Below, one piece after another: positions 1 to 12,320 of a stretch of 64,000 nucleotides of DNA. The notes beneath the pieces are model-generated. The model saw nothing but the letters and a program-made list of their open reading frames with translations. It was not told the origin of the DNA and made no database searches. The DNA is taken from NCBI GenBank assembly GCA_961205875.1, contig OY540814.1:868001-932000 (forward strand). The letters are read 5' to 3'. A program made the position numbers and the translations under genes. How positions within the stretch are numbered: position 1 is the first letter of the stretch; every line of letters begins with the position of its first letter. This stretch comes from Sialis fuliginosa (Eukaryota; Arthropoda; Insecta; Megaloptera; Sialidae).

Positions 1-390
1 GGTACCCTGTATCTTCTAATTCCTAGAATTTACGGTCCCATAACTTAGAACTTATAGGAGTCCTACTGTACTTACAATTTTTGATTTTCAACTGCAATGA
101 CTTCTTTTTGCTCTACATTTCTTACATTTTTTGGTTTTACAACTGCAATGACGTTTTTTCCACACATTTTATGATTTTATTTATTTATTATACATTTTTT
201 CAATTATTTGCACTACACAAATTAGCTTTTACAACTGTAGAAACAAGCTACAACTACACACTAAAATAACCCCCGCCTCCCTGACAGAAAAAAAAGAAGG
301 TCGTTAGATAGTAATTAATCATTGGTAAATAGAAATGTAAAAGTACTTTAATTTATGCCAAACATGTTTCACGGACCCTAGTTTAAAAAC
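1..390. other. AT-rich unannotated DNA
   Basis: No repeat shared with the rest of the window and no convincing gene. An ORF at 81-269 is dominated by Phe, Tyr and Ile from AT-rich codons and shows no domain, so it is treated as chance. Confidence 0.5.
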
Positions 391-744
391 TGCTGCCTAA
401 TTTAAAAAAAATATTTTATGATGATCTTACGTGTGTCCTATTTCCAAAAGAATACTTATTTTTGCAGAAGATTTAATCGCTAAAATTGAAACTCATTTTG
501 AATTTGACACCAAAACGCCAGCAGGTGTCATGGCGCATTTGTGACGTCATGCCTATGTAAACACTCCTTGTCAACAATAATAAATCCTTGTTCCATCGCT
601 AACGTTTCTCGGTTTTAGATTTGGTAACACAAAACTGAACAAATTGATAATTTAAAACCATAAAATAATTTATAAACAATGCATATATTAATGAAACATA
701 ATGTATGTTTACTTAGCCGTGACGTCATTCACTCTGACTGGTGT
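391..744 (+). repeat. Dispersed repeat family M, copy 1
   Basis: About 354 bp that recurs in inverted orientation at 15011-15362. Both copies keep two palindromic TGACGTCA octamers (542-549 and 720-727 here), which match the classical CRE/ATF-type site. No terminal inverted repeats were seen. The class (SINE-like, MITE or other) is unresolved. It is followed directly by the terminal 30 bp of family A. Confidence 0.6.
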
Positions 745-776
745 TTCTCATATCCTCGATATTGCGAGAAAGCAAA
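745..776 (+). repeat. Terminal fragment of family A
   Basis: A roughly 30-bp match to the family A terminus: TCGATATTGCGAGAAAGCAA here against TCGATATTGCGAGGAAGCAA in full copies. Only the tip is present. Confidence 0.5.
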
Positions 777-1190
777 ACATATGTAAAAACGTAAATATAG
801 TTACAATCACGCACAGTTAATTACTCCTTGATTATATTTACCTTTTGATAAATAAAACAAATACTTGGAAAAACTAACAAGCAAGTAAAATACAATTTAT
901 CTAAACATCTGCTTGTACAAAAACAAATCTGCAGTAATTTAAATATCAAGCTTTATAAATTTACATACCCCTTCTATTTAAATTTAATTAACTTCAATAA
1001 TAAAATTCATGAATTTTAATACGGAATTAATGCTAAGGAAATTTAAAACGATTATACAAAAATAACCTCATTATGTCAAATCTATAAATAAACCGATGAC
1101 ACAACCATGGTAGGGGGTAACCCCTCCCCCTCTTGATTTTGTCAATATACATTATTTAATTTAACATAACATGGGTGCGCCACTGAACCG
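777..1190. other. AT-rich unannotated DNA
   Basis: Nothing recognised apart from a short C-rich patch near 1114-1132. Confidence 0.4.
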
Positions 1191-1605
1191 ATGACTTTTT
1201 AGGCACGTACAAATAATAAATGTCCCTTAGGTTCAATTGAACTACAAATGTACCAAGTCTTATCAAATTTAGTGAGATAATACTCGCAACGTTCACTTTT
1301 TAGACGAAATTTCGAATATTTACAAAACCCCTAATCCGATTAGCACCAAAATCAATAGGTCTGGAGTACTCACTGAGACAAACATTTTCCCCAAAAATAA
1401 TTCAGATCAGTGCATTTTTACAGTAGTTATCGTGAACGAAAGAAAATTTTACATCCAGACACACAGACACACGCACAGCCGCCATGCGGAAATTAACTTT
1501 TGTTTAAGTTTTGAAGTTAGTACATTCAGAATCTGTCATTATCTCGGATACGATTTTTCGATGGTATTACAATACTTCCATTTCTTTCAGAACATGGAAT
1601 TAAAA
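1191..1605 (+). repeat. Family C repeat, 3'-part copy
   Basis: Begins at the shared GGCACGTACAAATAATAAAT block and runs to the GAACATGGAA terminus. It matches 12650-12810, 14120-14542, 49560-49795 and 57235-57632. The ORF at 1432-1665 lies inside the repeat, reads through a CACACAGACACACGCACAG simple-sequence stretch and recurs broken in other copies, so it is not regarded as a gene. Confidence 0.7.
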
Positions 1606-2159
1606 AACAAATACCTACTTCACATTGAAATTGTGAAGGTAAGGTTTATATTCAGCGAATTTTGAAAATATCTCGAAATCTGGGCAGTAAATTCGAATTA
1701 TATCACCTATGCAGGTATCCAGGAAAAAATTATATCAATCTGGGTGATTGTAAATGGTATGATATACATTTATGTTAATTAGATATAAAATAAAAATTCT
1801 TTAGGTGCCCTATTAGAGATATAATATATAGGGTTATCCATCTATTGATTTCTTCCCCTCTTAAGTAAATATGAGAATTTAGACGAAACGAAACTAATTT
1901 AAACCTAATTTCGTCTAGTCTACAAACAGCCATAAAATTTGTTTGTTTATATAATTTTCTTGATAATGGTAATTTACATAATTTTAAAACTAGTTATGCA
2001 ATTATAAACAACAACAAAATATGACTTTCATTTAAAAGGGTAGGTAGCAAAAATGGGGATTATTTAGATAAATTTTTAACTGGAAAACTGTAAGACCCAG
2101 GTCCAAATTTATTGTTAGCAGAATAAATTTGAAGGTAACATTATTACACACCAAAATAA
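1606..2159. other. AT-rich unannotated DNA
   Basis: Spacer between a family C copy and a large palindrome. No coding or repeat signature was recognised. Confidence 0.4.
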
Positions 2160-3895
2160 TGATAAGAAAGACCACAGGGTCAATCCATATGAACTGGTCC
2201 AGCACTGGTTGCTCGATCATTCTAAAAAAAATTGATTTTTTGTGTGTAATTACCCTAACATGTTGGTAGTTCGAAACGACCATTATTTTAATTTTATTGT
2301 TTTTTGTTTTCGCGTGATGGCCATATTTGTTCTACAGGTTGCAGCATTTTTTGTACTTTAAAGGGTTCGCGGAAACTAAAATATCTCAGCTTCTATCAAA
2401 CCTTTCAACACGGGACTAAAAGCAAATCATTCAGAATAAAACGGGCTACAAGATTACTTCTAGACATTTTCACTTAAATGTTATCCTAAAGGGTGAAATT
2501 TCAGCCTTAATTCTTAGTTCTATTTTTGAAAAAATCCCATTTTCAAGGGGATGTTTTTGCAAGAAGGGGATAAGTTAACAAGTCAAATTATTTTTTACAA
2601 ATAGGTGGGTACTAGTTGTATTCACACACCAAAGTTCAACTCTGAGACTTGCCCCCCTTTATTTTAAAAAATTCTCAAAATTTGAAAATTCGAGAAAATG
2701 GCACATTTCAAAGTTAAATAACTCTGGTGGGGGACCAGATAAAAATCTGAAATTTTAGCCCATAATAGTACTACATAATAGTATTATGTACCAAAAATTT
2801 TGAGATTGAGATTTGACTACAAGCGGTGGTATTGCAACCACAAAAATGCATGTTTCAATGAGCGTATACATGTTGTGATTTTGTTTCAATAATAATTAAA
2901 ACATGTTATATCTTTGTTATGAGTTACTTTAAGTTATTATATGTGTTATACATTTTTAAAGCTGACCTAATTTTCTATCTAAAAATAAAATATATATAGG
3001 GTGTCACCTTTGAAAAACAAAAATTGACATCATTTCCGGTTCAACCGGAAGTGACAGAAAATGAAAAATGAGATTTTAAAAACATTCAGAAAAAATACAA
3101 TTTTTTTCTTCATTCAAGCATTCTTCTATTTCCAAGAAGAAAAATGATGGTAATAGATATTATATTAATGTTGACACTGTATTAACATATGAACTCCTAT
3201 TGAATATTGTGGTTGCAATACCACTGCCTGTAGTTAAATCTCAATCTCAAAATTTTTGGTACATAATACCATTATGTAGTACTATTATGGGCCAAAATTT
3301 CAGATTTTTATCTGGTCCCCCACCAGAGTTATTTAGCTTTGAAAAGTGCCATTTTCTCAAATTTTCAAATTTTGAGAATTTTTTGAAATAAAGGGGAGCA
3401 AGTCTCAGAGTTGAACTTTGGTGTGTGAATACAACTAGTACCTACCTATTTGTAAAAAATAATTTGACTTGTTAACTTTTCCCCTTCTTGCAAAAACATC
3501 CCCTTGAAAATGGGATTTTTTCAAAAATAGAACTAAGAATTAAGGCTGAAATTTCACCCTTTAGGATTACATTTATGTGAAAATGTCTAGAAGTAATCTT
3601 GTAGCCAGTTTTATTCTGAATAATTTGCTTTTAGTCCCGTGTTCAAAAGTTTGATAGAAGCTGAGATATTTTAGTTTCCGCAAACCCTTTAAAGTACAAA
3701 AATTGCTGCGACCTGTAGAACAAATATGGCCGTCACGCGAAAACAAAAAACAATAAAATTAAAATAATGGTCGTTTCGAACTACCAACATGTTAGGGTAA
3801 TTACACACAAAAAATCATTTTTTTTTAGTATGGCCAAGCAACCATTTAATTTAATTTTGGACCATTTCATATGGATTGACCCCACATATTATAGG
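2160..3895. mobile_element. 1.7-kb palindromic (foldback) element
   Basis: Two arms of about 690 bp (2160-2846 and 3206-3895) are reverse complements with scattered substitutions and small indels. They flank a spacer of about 360 bp. The inner junctions are TTGCAACCACAA (left) and TTGTGGTTGCAA (right). The outer parts share GGGTCAATCCATATGAA / TTCATATGGATTGACCCC. The same N-terminal peptide (MVVSNYQHVRVITHKKS) is readable outward from both arms, which is a consequence of the symmetry. No transposase and no clear target duplication were seen. A foldback DNA element or an inverted duplication are both possible. Confidence 0.75.
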
Positions 3896-4277
3896 TACCT
3901 ACTTTTGGGGAGAAATATCATTTTCATAAAAATTTTCAAAAAAATAAACATATTTTTTTACTTTGATGAGCAATAACTCTGAACTGGAAACACGGCTAGC
4001 AATAACGCTAATACTGAAAAATACGTTAGTTAATTACCTATGAAACTGACTCATTGTGGTTACTCTAGTTACGTTACTTTGGAAGTTATGAGATAAACTT
4101 TGTTTGTAAGTACTACTCTGAAGGAAGTTGTTAAACACCCTGTAGCTCAGAGGGTGTTGAAGATAGACCGCACCTTCCCGTACAATTTTTTACTCACAAT
4201 GAGCCAAGGAATCAGCTCTTAAAATATATGTATCTCAAACCGGACCGCCCTGTATATGAATAACACACACTTAAAAA
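3896..4277. other. AT-rich unannotated DNA
   Basis: Contains the phrase CACCCTGTAGCTCAGAGGGTG at 4136-4156, a short imperfect inverted repeat. Nothing else recognised. Confidence 0.35.
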
Positions 4278-5075
4278 AAAAACTTCTGCCAAGTAAATGC
4301 ACAGTGCTTCCTCGTGCTAAATTCACCAAAGGTAGTTAATTATTCAACAAGTTAAATTAAAACCGAGTATTTATATAAATTGCCAGGAATTGATTAACCA
4401 TTTTTTTATACAATTTTACTAAAAAATATTAGTTCTTTTTTCTTAAAACGCACCTGAATATTTTTTCACATATTTTTAATTTTTTGATAATTTCAATCTA
4501 AATCTAAATTTATGCAAACGTCAAAATGACATTTAAAACGCCAAAATGACATTTAGCATGTCATAGAAAATATCAATTTAAAAAAACAAAATGACGAATT
4601 TTTAAAGCAAAATGAGATACATATTTTTAATATAAATTTTACAACAAACGTTGTAGACCCATATTATAGGAAATTTAATGCTCTACAAAAAATATTTTAT
4701 ACAATTTTCACGTAACATGTGTCGTTCTTGAGATATCTTGAAAAAATTAATATTTTGGGGTGTCACCCCTCCCCCTTACATACGATTTTGATTATTTTGA
4801 AATAGGACCGTCCTCAAGCCAGACCCAACCATCCGACCAAGTTTCAACAATATCGGTTCAATGGTTCATGAGTTATGCGTATGACAAGGATTGAGGAGAC
4901 AGACGGACGGACGGACACACGGACAGACAGACAGACAGACACGGAACGAAAATTGTTTGCATTGACGTGAAACGGATAAATCAATTTAAAATTTAGAAAT
5001 CGGAGAACATTTATTTTGTCCCAATCTGAAACGATCACAAAGCTTCTCGTATCTTCGATATTGCGAGGAAGCAAA
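4278..5075 (+). repeat. Family A repeat, near full-length copy
   Basis: Starts at CTGCCAAGTAAATGCACAGTG and ends at TCGATATTGCGAGGAAGCAA. It carries subterminal inverted motifs TGCTTCCTCG / CGAGGAAGCA, a GTCAAAATGACATTTAAAAC minisatellite, a run of GGACGGACGGAC then CAGACAGACAGACA, and the block CACCCCTCCCCCTTAC. No protein-coding capacity was seen. Class unresolved (MITE-like from the inverted ends). Confidence 0.75.
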
Positions 5076-5591
5076 AGAAACCACCCGTTACATTATCTTT
5101 AAAAACTCCCCGGGCAATAAGACATCAATCATAATAGCCAATGTATTATATTTTATGAAAGTCAGTGTTATAATTTTTAAACCCAAATCATTATTCATAA
5201 AAGCGAACATTATTTATTTGTATGTCGTCAATTGGCTCAAAGCCAACCATAATACTCACTATTTATACTTACAACTGCAAACAAATTGATCTCGTCCATT
5301 ATATAAATCATATTTATTCATTAATGTTGAAGTTTTGATACCTTTGATATAGAACTATTTTAATAACCGTATAGATTTATCCCGAAAACCCGTTAAATTG
5401 CTTTGTAAATAACTCTGTTTTCTCTGTAATACGACGTTAACGTTAATGTACAAACTTAATTTATCATAAATTCAAAATTCACTTTATGTTTATTCGTGTA
5501 ATACATATTATGTATATGGATTTATTTTATTTCTTTTTTTTGAACATTTAAAACTATAAAACTATACATTTTATCCTATGTATAATATAAA
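5076..5591. other. AT-rich unannotated DNA
   Basis: No feature recognised between the family A and family G copies. Confidence 0.4.
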
Positions 5592-6415
5592 TATCTGCCT
5601 TGGGAATCACGGGACTTTCTTATACGTAACCCTAACAGTGAATAGTATACGTGATTTTTATTTTATTAAAACATTTCTGACAAACTAATAAGATAGAATA
5701 AAATGAATAATATAGATAATATTATTCTCTACATTATATTACAAATGAATTTTTTGAACGTAATAAATGAAAACGGATGTTTACTCTTGTAAATTTTTGA
5801 ATTTTCAAATAATTTTTGAAATAAGAAATGTCGAGTATGTTATTATCTATAATTTATTACATTTTATGATTTAGCCAGAAAGAATTTGTTTATATAATTA
5901 TTTAGGCTCACCCACACTGTTCACTCTCAGTATTACGTATAAGAAAGTCCCATGGTACCTTCTATGTTATGAACCATTTGAATTATAATAAATAAATAAA
6001 AATTCTTCAAAAATTCGTTTTTTTCAAAAAAATGAATAGAACATAAATTATAGATATTGATATTACCTACAATTTTTAACTTGACCATTTTTCTCTCTAT
6101 CGTACTGTTTCAAAGTAATTCGAAAAATTCATAAATTGACGTAGGTAAACATCCGTATCCGGTTGAAAGATCGTTTTCAAAAATAGGACGTTTTCTTCCC
6201 ACACAAAAATTAATCTTAAATAAAAAATTTCATCCTTCTACGATTTATCGTATTTGACTAACAGCACTTACAGACCGACAGACAGACACACAAACATCAT
6301 GGATTAAGGGAATGTCAAAATGAATAATTCCATCAAAATCCGGATTTTGAAAAAAATCGGCTTCACTATACTTTATATTTCATATACATATAGTATAAGA
6401 AAGTAAAAATAATGC
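5592..6415 (-). repeat. Family G repeat, minus copy
   Basis: Inverted copy of 19272-20015. Both are bounded by ACTTTCTTATAC / GTATAAGAAAGT, a 12-bp terminal inverted repeat whose GGGACTTTCTTATACGTA form also recurs inside the element. It includes a CAGACAGACACAC tract and the block AACCGGATACGGATGTTTAC (reverse strand here). No ORF. Probably a non-autonomous DNA element. Confidence 0.7.
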
Positions 6416-7294
6416 TTATAGTTTCAGAAAATTGAGAGATGGTATGTTTTAAAATAAACACCTGTATATTACGCAATAGTTTTTAGTAACACAAAACAAT
6501 TGATCCAGAATACGATTAATAAAACACATTTAATGAATACGATAGCCAAATAATTATCACAAAACGGAAGTATTGACCTAGAAAACAAAAATTTTAAATA
6601 AAGCAAAAAAAAAGTTCACGGACATTAATCTTATTTAACTTTATTTAATTTTAATTTTATCTCTGTACGATTTTTTGTGTAAAAGTGTAATTAATTCTCC
6701 TTTATGTGAACTTTTTTCAAGACAGTGAGGATGCTCCAAACATATCCGTTAATCACTCCGTTATAGCAAAAAAACTAATTAGCTTTTTATTATACAAACG
6801 CTGCATAAAATGTTGTTTTGTCTTCAACATAAAAATCCACCCGAAAATAAACAAAAACATTTTTAACTAATTTTTATAAATCTATATATTAATATGTTAA
6901 CATCGAAAATTGTCGTACGTTTGTTTAGTATTTATTATAAAAGGAGTAAAACCTCTATAATTCAAGATAAAGAGTAGAAGCCATGCCTATCAAAATGGCT
7001 GGTCGAAAAAGTTTTATAGCCATTCAAAGTTTACCATTTTTTACCGCTTTTACTCTATATGTCGAAATGTCCGAAAAATATTTTTTCTTTGGACCTAAAA
7101 ACGTGAAATTTAAGTGATGTTTTTATTTTATGACGGTAGCACCCAATAAGAAATAATTTTTCGAAATTCAACCTTTATAGCGCACTGCCAAGCGGCAAAA
7201 ACTGTTTTAAAAAAAAAAATTTGTTGTAAAAGCTTTTACGCTAAATAATACAAAATGAAGTTAGTTTCCAATTTTTAAATTATTCATTTTGAAT
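6416..7294. other. AT-rich unannotated DNA
   Basis: No repeat from elsewhere in the window and no coding signal recognised. Confidence 0.4.
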
Positions 7295-7394
7295 TACAAC
7301 CTGCCAAATTTCATCAAGATCGGTTAAGCGGTTTAGCCGTGAAAAGGTTACAAACAGACAGACAGACAAACACACTTTCGCATTTATAATATTA
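7295..7394 (+). repeat. 3' end of the GCATTTATAATATTA-tailed repeat
   Basis: Contains the widespread insect phrase around AAGCGGTTTAGCCGTGAAAA, then CAGACAGACAGACA and ACTTTCGCATTTATAATATT. It abuts the start of a second copy directly, so two copies lie in tandem. Confidence 0.6.
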
Positions 7395-8038
7395 ACTAGC
7401 TGCTACCCGCGGCTTTGCTCACGTGGATTTCGAAACCCCTCATCCCGATGATATTTTTTCCGCTGGATCGAATGAAAATAATTACAACCATTCATATGTA
7501 AAAGAATGTGAAATATAATTTTTTTCTATATTTTGGTTTTCATTCATTATGAAAAATCGTAAATATCTCGACTGCTATGCGAAATAGGGGGTTGTTTTTC
7601 CTTCTAAAACCCCACCCCTGTGGTATTTTTCCCACCGGATCGAATGAAACCAATTGCAACCCTTCATATGCGACAGGGGGTGAAATATTAAATTTTTCTT
7701 ATTATTGGTTTTCATTCATTATACAAAATCGTAAATTTCTCGGCACCTATGCGAGTTAGAGGGTTGTTTTTTCCCCTACCCTCCCCCTCTATTGGTATTT
7801 TTCCCACCAGATTGAATAAAGCCAATTAAAACCCTTCATATGTAACGGGGGGGTAAAATATTAATTACCACCTCCTTGCAATTCTTTAGGGGTTGAATTT
7901 TCGAGATACGAAGTAGCCTATGTCCGTCTTCGGGATGCAAGCTATCTCACTGCCAAATTTCATCATTAGCGGTGAAAATGTAACAAACAGACAGAGAGAC
8001 AGACAGACACACTTTCGCATTTATAATATTAGTATGGA
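7395..8038 (+). repeat. ACTAGCTGCTACCCGCGG...GCATTTATAATATTAGTA repeat
   Basis: Starts ACTAGCTGCTACCCGCGGCT and ends ACTTTCGCATTTATAATATT plus AGTATGGA. The interior contains about 2.5 diverged repeats of a unit of roughly 170-190 bp (at about 7440, 7605 and 7780), each with CCCAC(C)GGATCGAATGAA-like and CCCTTCATATG blocks. An inverted tandem pair is present at 55748-56700. The class is unresolved. The tail resembles those of many insect repeats. The ORF at 7577-7759 is a chance frame. Confidence 0.65.
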
Positions 8039-8619
8039 CTAGTATGGATATAGGTATGAACTACTAAACTACATTAATTTTGCATTCGTGATCAGTAAAT
8101 GATTTAGTTATTTAAACTCGCCAATAGATTTCTATATAATATACTATACAAAATTAGTTTTAATATGCATAATTTAAACTACAAAAAACTTATTAAAACG
8201 CTAAGCAAGATTTAGTGTACGTTATCACGTAAAGTAATTTGAATAAGCAGTCGTATGGTTTATGAATGGCGTTACATAGTAATTAAAATACATGGCTAGT
8301 CGAGCTCGGACTAGGAATTCTAAAGCTTATTAGAAACATTCATTGGTTACATAATTAAGAATCTTTTTTCTTTTCTTTTTCAGATCACCAGAAGGGTTGG
8401 AATTATGTCAAGAAGGACGCACCCTTATTTTTCACCCCCCCCCCCCCCCACTTTACCAGCCTGTAATTTTTTCATTTTTCAAAAAATTTTTTTTTTTTTG
8501 TATTGTTAAAATATCAAAAAATATCTAATAAAAAAATGGCTAGTAAAAATATTCTGTTTTTTTTATCGAATTTTAAAAAACACCCAAAATTTGTACCCCT
8601 AGACTAGAATACCTCCGTA
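8039..8619. other. Mostly unannotated; splice-acceptor-like tract and poly-C
   Basis: At 8351-8384 a long pyrimidine tract ends in TTTTTCAG, the form of a strong 3' splice site. It is followed by about 55 bp of more balanced composition and then a run of C at about 8438-8451. One frame after the AG reads HQKGWNYVKKDAPLFF, but it runs into the homopolymer. No gene can be assigned. Confidence 0.3.
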
Positions 8620-9298
8620 AGGATGTATGGCAGGTATCTAATTTCAACGAGAAATAGTTGAAATTTGGAGAAGTTACTCCTTAATAAATGTTAAGTACCC
8701 ATACAAAATTTTAAAAGGTAGTTTGAAAGTTATTATTTTTTTAAATTAACATGGGCTCTTATGGCAGAATGGTGTATTTACGGTTAGTCCAATAAAACAC
8801 ATGGTTCAAGCATCGAGAAAAATTTGAAATTTTCATAACACGTCACTTACATATTTAACAACAAGTTTCATAAAAAAAAATTATACACATACAGAACTAA
8901 ATTGTGAGTGAAAAAAAATTATTGCTAAAAAATAATGAAAAAAAAATGGCGTACTGAAATGTAATGATTTGTTTTTATTACATATTTTTTCATATACATA
9001 TGTAAGCATATGAAGTACTCATTTTGTTTTTATATCTGACAGATGAATTCAGAATAAAAATTTTTCGTATTATCAACACAAATATTAATTTTTTGGCTAA
9101 AATTCTAAAATAACAATCAATAATGGGAAATAAGGTTTTAAACAAATGTATTAATATAGTTTATAGTATATAAACCAATTTGACTTTCTTATAAGCATTT
9201 AAAGTGAATAATTCATAATTAGATTTTGATCGTTCATTGCCTCTAGATTTACATTATTTTTGACTCAGACTGTACACTGTACATGTGCCATACATCCT
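8620..9298 (+). mobile_element. TA-flanked MITE, family D copy 1
   Basis: Terminal inverted repeats AGGATGTATGGCA (8620-8632) and TGCCATACATCCT (9286-9298), each flanked by TA (8618-8619 and 9299-9300). This is the arrangement of Tc1/mariner/pogo-type insertions. 679 bp, no transposase. A second copy in opposite orientation lies at 46960-47518. Confidence 0.8.
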
Positions 9299-9640
9299 TA
9301 TTAAAAACCGAGTTTTTCAAAGATTCATTATTGATGTTTTACAACATTATAATTAAATTTATAATATACTAAAATACAATTTTGTAGGTACGTAAATGTT
9401 TATATATTTAATCAAAAATTAAATTGTGGAAAAAGTAATTTTCCAAAAAGCTCATAAACTCGAATGGACATTTCTAGGAATATCTTCTGAAGAAGGATAA
9501 TCCCAAATTCAATTCGTATTTACACTTCAGTTGACAAAGCCTTGATCGGATTTAAGACTAATAAAAAATAAAATAAAGATAAACAACAATACAAAATATC
9601 GACGGGTATATAAGCTACACTATCATATGTATATGTGTAC
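9299..9640. other. AT-rich unannotated DNA
   Basis: No feature recognised. Confidence 0.35.
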
Positions 9641-9790
9641 TAACTAGGCCCGCGCGGCTTCGCCCGCTTAAAACTATGGAATTATTGTTTAATTATACCA
9701 ATTATACAACTTTCTTTAATTAGGTACGTTGTAAGACAGTTAAATGTACGAGTATACAGATTAATAAAATGTTGATGTTCAAATAATTTT
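9641..9790 (+). repeat. Family R repeat fragment (GGCCCGCGCGGCTTCGCCCGC head)
   Basis: Starts CTAGGCCCGCGCGGCTTCGC and continues with CGGAATTATT-like sequence related to 50448-50763 (minus) and to 63954-64000. Only the head is present. Confidence 0.45.
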
Positions 9791-9817
9791 TTTTATTTCA
9801 CCAATAACTTGGGAAAA

Positions 9818-10618
9818 AAAACATCTGCCAAGTAAATGCACAGTGCTTCCTCGTGCTAAATTCACTAAAACCGATAGTGTTCAGATAAATTGCCTGGCAT
9901 TGGTTAACCATTTAATTTTTATACAAATTTTAATAAAAAATCTTAGTTCGAAATTTTTCTTAAAACGCACCTGAATATTTTTTCATATATTTTTAATTTT
10001 TTGATAATTTCAATCTAAATCTAAATTTATGCAAATGTCAAAATGACATTTAAAACGTCAAAATGACATTTAAAACGTCAAAATGACATTTCATATATCC
10101 AATCAAATATCAATTTAGAAAAACAAAACACGAATTTTTAAAATAAATTGAGATATATCTTTGTAAGGGAATATTTTACAACAAACGTAGTAGACCCATA
10201 TTATAGGAAATTTAATGCTCTACAAAAAATATTCTATAAAATTTTCTCGTAACATGTGTCGTTCTTGAGATATCTTGAAAAAAGAAATATTTTGGGGTAT
10301 CACCCCTCCCCCTTACACACGATTTTGAAATGGGACCGTCCTCAAACCAAACCCAACCATCCGACCAAGTTTCAATAATATCGGTTCAGTGGTTCATGAG
10401 TTATGCGTGTGACAAGGATTCAGGGGACAGACGGACGGACAGACGGACGGACGGACGGACGGACACACGGACAGACAGACAGACACGGAACGAAAAGTGT
10501 TTTTCTTGACGTGAAACGGATAAATCAATTTAAAATTTTGAAATTGGAGAACTTTTTTTTTGTCTCAATCTGAAACGATCACATAGCTTCTCGTATCTTC
10601 GATATTGCGAGGAAGCAA
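9818..10618 (+). repeat. Family A repeat, near full-length copy
   Basis: Same ends as the 4278-5075 copy. It carries three tandem GTCAAAATGACATTTAAAAC units and an expanded GGAC tract (10433-10475), showing copy-to-copy variation in both minisatellites. Confidence 0.75.
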
Positions 10619-10928
10619 TAATTAAAACTTTTTTTATACTCTTTTCAATCGTGAATAACTGGAGTGTGACAACTTTGAGCTAGGGTAAGTTTAACACGCA
10701 TTTTAGATGAGTGGCACATAGATGGCGCACTTATGTATACATTTTCTGCGACACGAAAAAAATTCTCCCTCCCTTCCCATGCTACATAGATATTTTTCAG
10801 TAACAGGATTATATTTCTGAGATGTGTAGTTATGCTGGATAAAATATCCATCCCGTTATCTCAATAAATAAGGAAGATATGCTTAAAAACCTCAAAAAGT
10901 GGCACAAAGTTGGCGCACTTTACGGTAT
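10619..10928. other. Unresolved segment with a 22-bp direct repeat
   Basis: GTGGCACATAGATGGCGCACTT (10711-10732) and GTGGCACAAAGTTGGCGCACTT (10900-10921) are near-identical direct repeats. TAGGGTAAGTTTAACACGC at about 10681 resembles the purine-rich ends of the TA-flanked elements of this window, but no clean partner end was found. Confidence 0.3.
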
Positions 10929-11297
10929 TCCCTTACAAAAATTTATCTTAATTTATTTTTAAAAATCTTGTTTTGTTTTGTCATTTTGACGTTTTAAATG
11001 TCATTTTGACGTTTTAAATGTCATTTTGACGTTTTAAATGTCATTTTGACGTTTTCATAGATTTAGATTGTAATTGTCAAAAAATTAAAAATATACGAAA
11101 AGAATAATCAGGTACGTCTTAAGAAAAATTTCGAACTAATATTTTTTAGTAAAATTGTATAAAAATTAAATGGTTAACCAATTCTAAGCAATTTATCTGA
11201 GCATCGCTTTTTATTTAAATTGTTCATAATAATTAATTATCTTTGGTAAATTTAACACGAGGAAGCACTGTGTATTTACTTAGCAATGTTTTTTTAT
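10929..11297 (-). repeat. Family A repeat, 5' part, minus strand
   Basis: Reverse complement of the first 370 bp of the family, with four GTCATTTTGACGTTTTAAAT-type minisatellite units (10978-11055). The GACA-rich 3' half is absent. Confidence 0.7.
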
Positions 11298-11694
11298 ACA
11301 CAATTTTGTATTTTATTTGATAGATAAATACAGCATTAATTTTATGTTATAATAAGACCAAAATACAACTAATATTGAATTTACTTCAACAGCACATCAA
11401 ATAGACATATTCTATCTATACTAACTCCAATATCAACAAGAGTTTTCATTATGTAAGCAATACGATGAATTGTTTGAGTTTGTCGTGAACACCTCTCTAG
11501 ATAATTCGCGCTAGATGCATTATCAGCGGAGAATAATAATCTGTATCCATTAGTGCGGTTGCAGCAGCCGTTCAATTATTCGCCACTTGAGCTGTCGACC
11601 GGCCAAGACGAATCGCGTCCGGTCATAATTCATATCCGTACTGGAACTGCACATTTCTTACACGGACAAAAATTCTGTTGATTTTTTAATAAAA
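11298..11694. other. Unannotated DNA
   Basis: A slightly less AT-rich patch at 11500-11640 (GCAGCAGCCGTTCAATTATT) shows no ORF continuing through it. No feature assigned. Confidence 0.35.
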
Positions 11695-12320
11695 AAAACA
11701 TCTGCCAAGTAAATGCACAGTGCTTCCTCGTGCTTAATTCACCAAAGGTAGTTAATTATTCAACAATTTAAATAAAATCCGATTGTGTTTATATAAATTG
11801 CCTGGAATTGGTTAACCATTTAATTTTTATACAATTTTACTAAAAAATATTAGTTCGAAATTTTTCTTAAAACGCACCTGAATATTTTTTCATATACATA
11901 TTTTTAATTTTTTGGAAATTTCAATCTAAATCTTTTATGCAAATGTCAAAATGACATTTAATAGGTATATCCAAGCGTCGTTCTTGAGATATCTTGAAAA
12001 CAAAAATAAATATTTTGGGGTATCACCCCTCCCCCTTACATACGATTTGATGAAATGGGACCGTCCTCAAGCCAGACCCAACCATCCGATCAAGTATAAA
12101 TAATATCGGTTCAGTGGTTCATGAGTTATGCCTGTGACAAGGATTCAGGGGACAGACGGACGGACGGACGGACGGAAAGACAGACAGACACGAAACGAAA
12201 AGTGTTTGCGTTGACGTGAAACGGATAAATCAATTTAAAATTTTGAAATCGGACATTTTTTTTGTTTCAATCTGAAACGATCACAAAACTTCTCGTATCT
12301 TCGATATTGCGAGGAAGCAA
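11695..12320 (+). repeat. Family A repeat with internal deletion
   Basis: Both ends are intact, but about 170 bp between the minisatellite and the CGTTCTTGAGATATCTTGAA block is missing relative to 9818-10618. Confidence 0.7.

Noticed and set aside
1432-1665. ORF beginning MNERKFYIQTHRHTHSRHAE, with relatives at 14347 and 57472
   Set aside because: The shared peptide comes from the CACACGCACAG tract of family C, and the frames are not maintained between copies.
7395-8038. Assignment of this repeat to RTE, SINE or Helitron
   Set aside because: The tail resembles several insect families and no coding or diagnostic 3' structure is present, so the class is left open.
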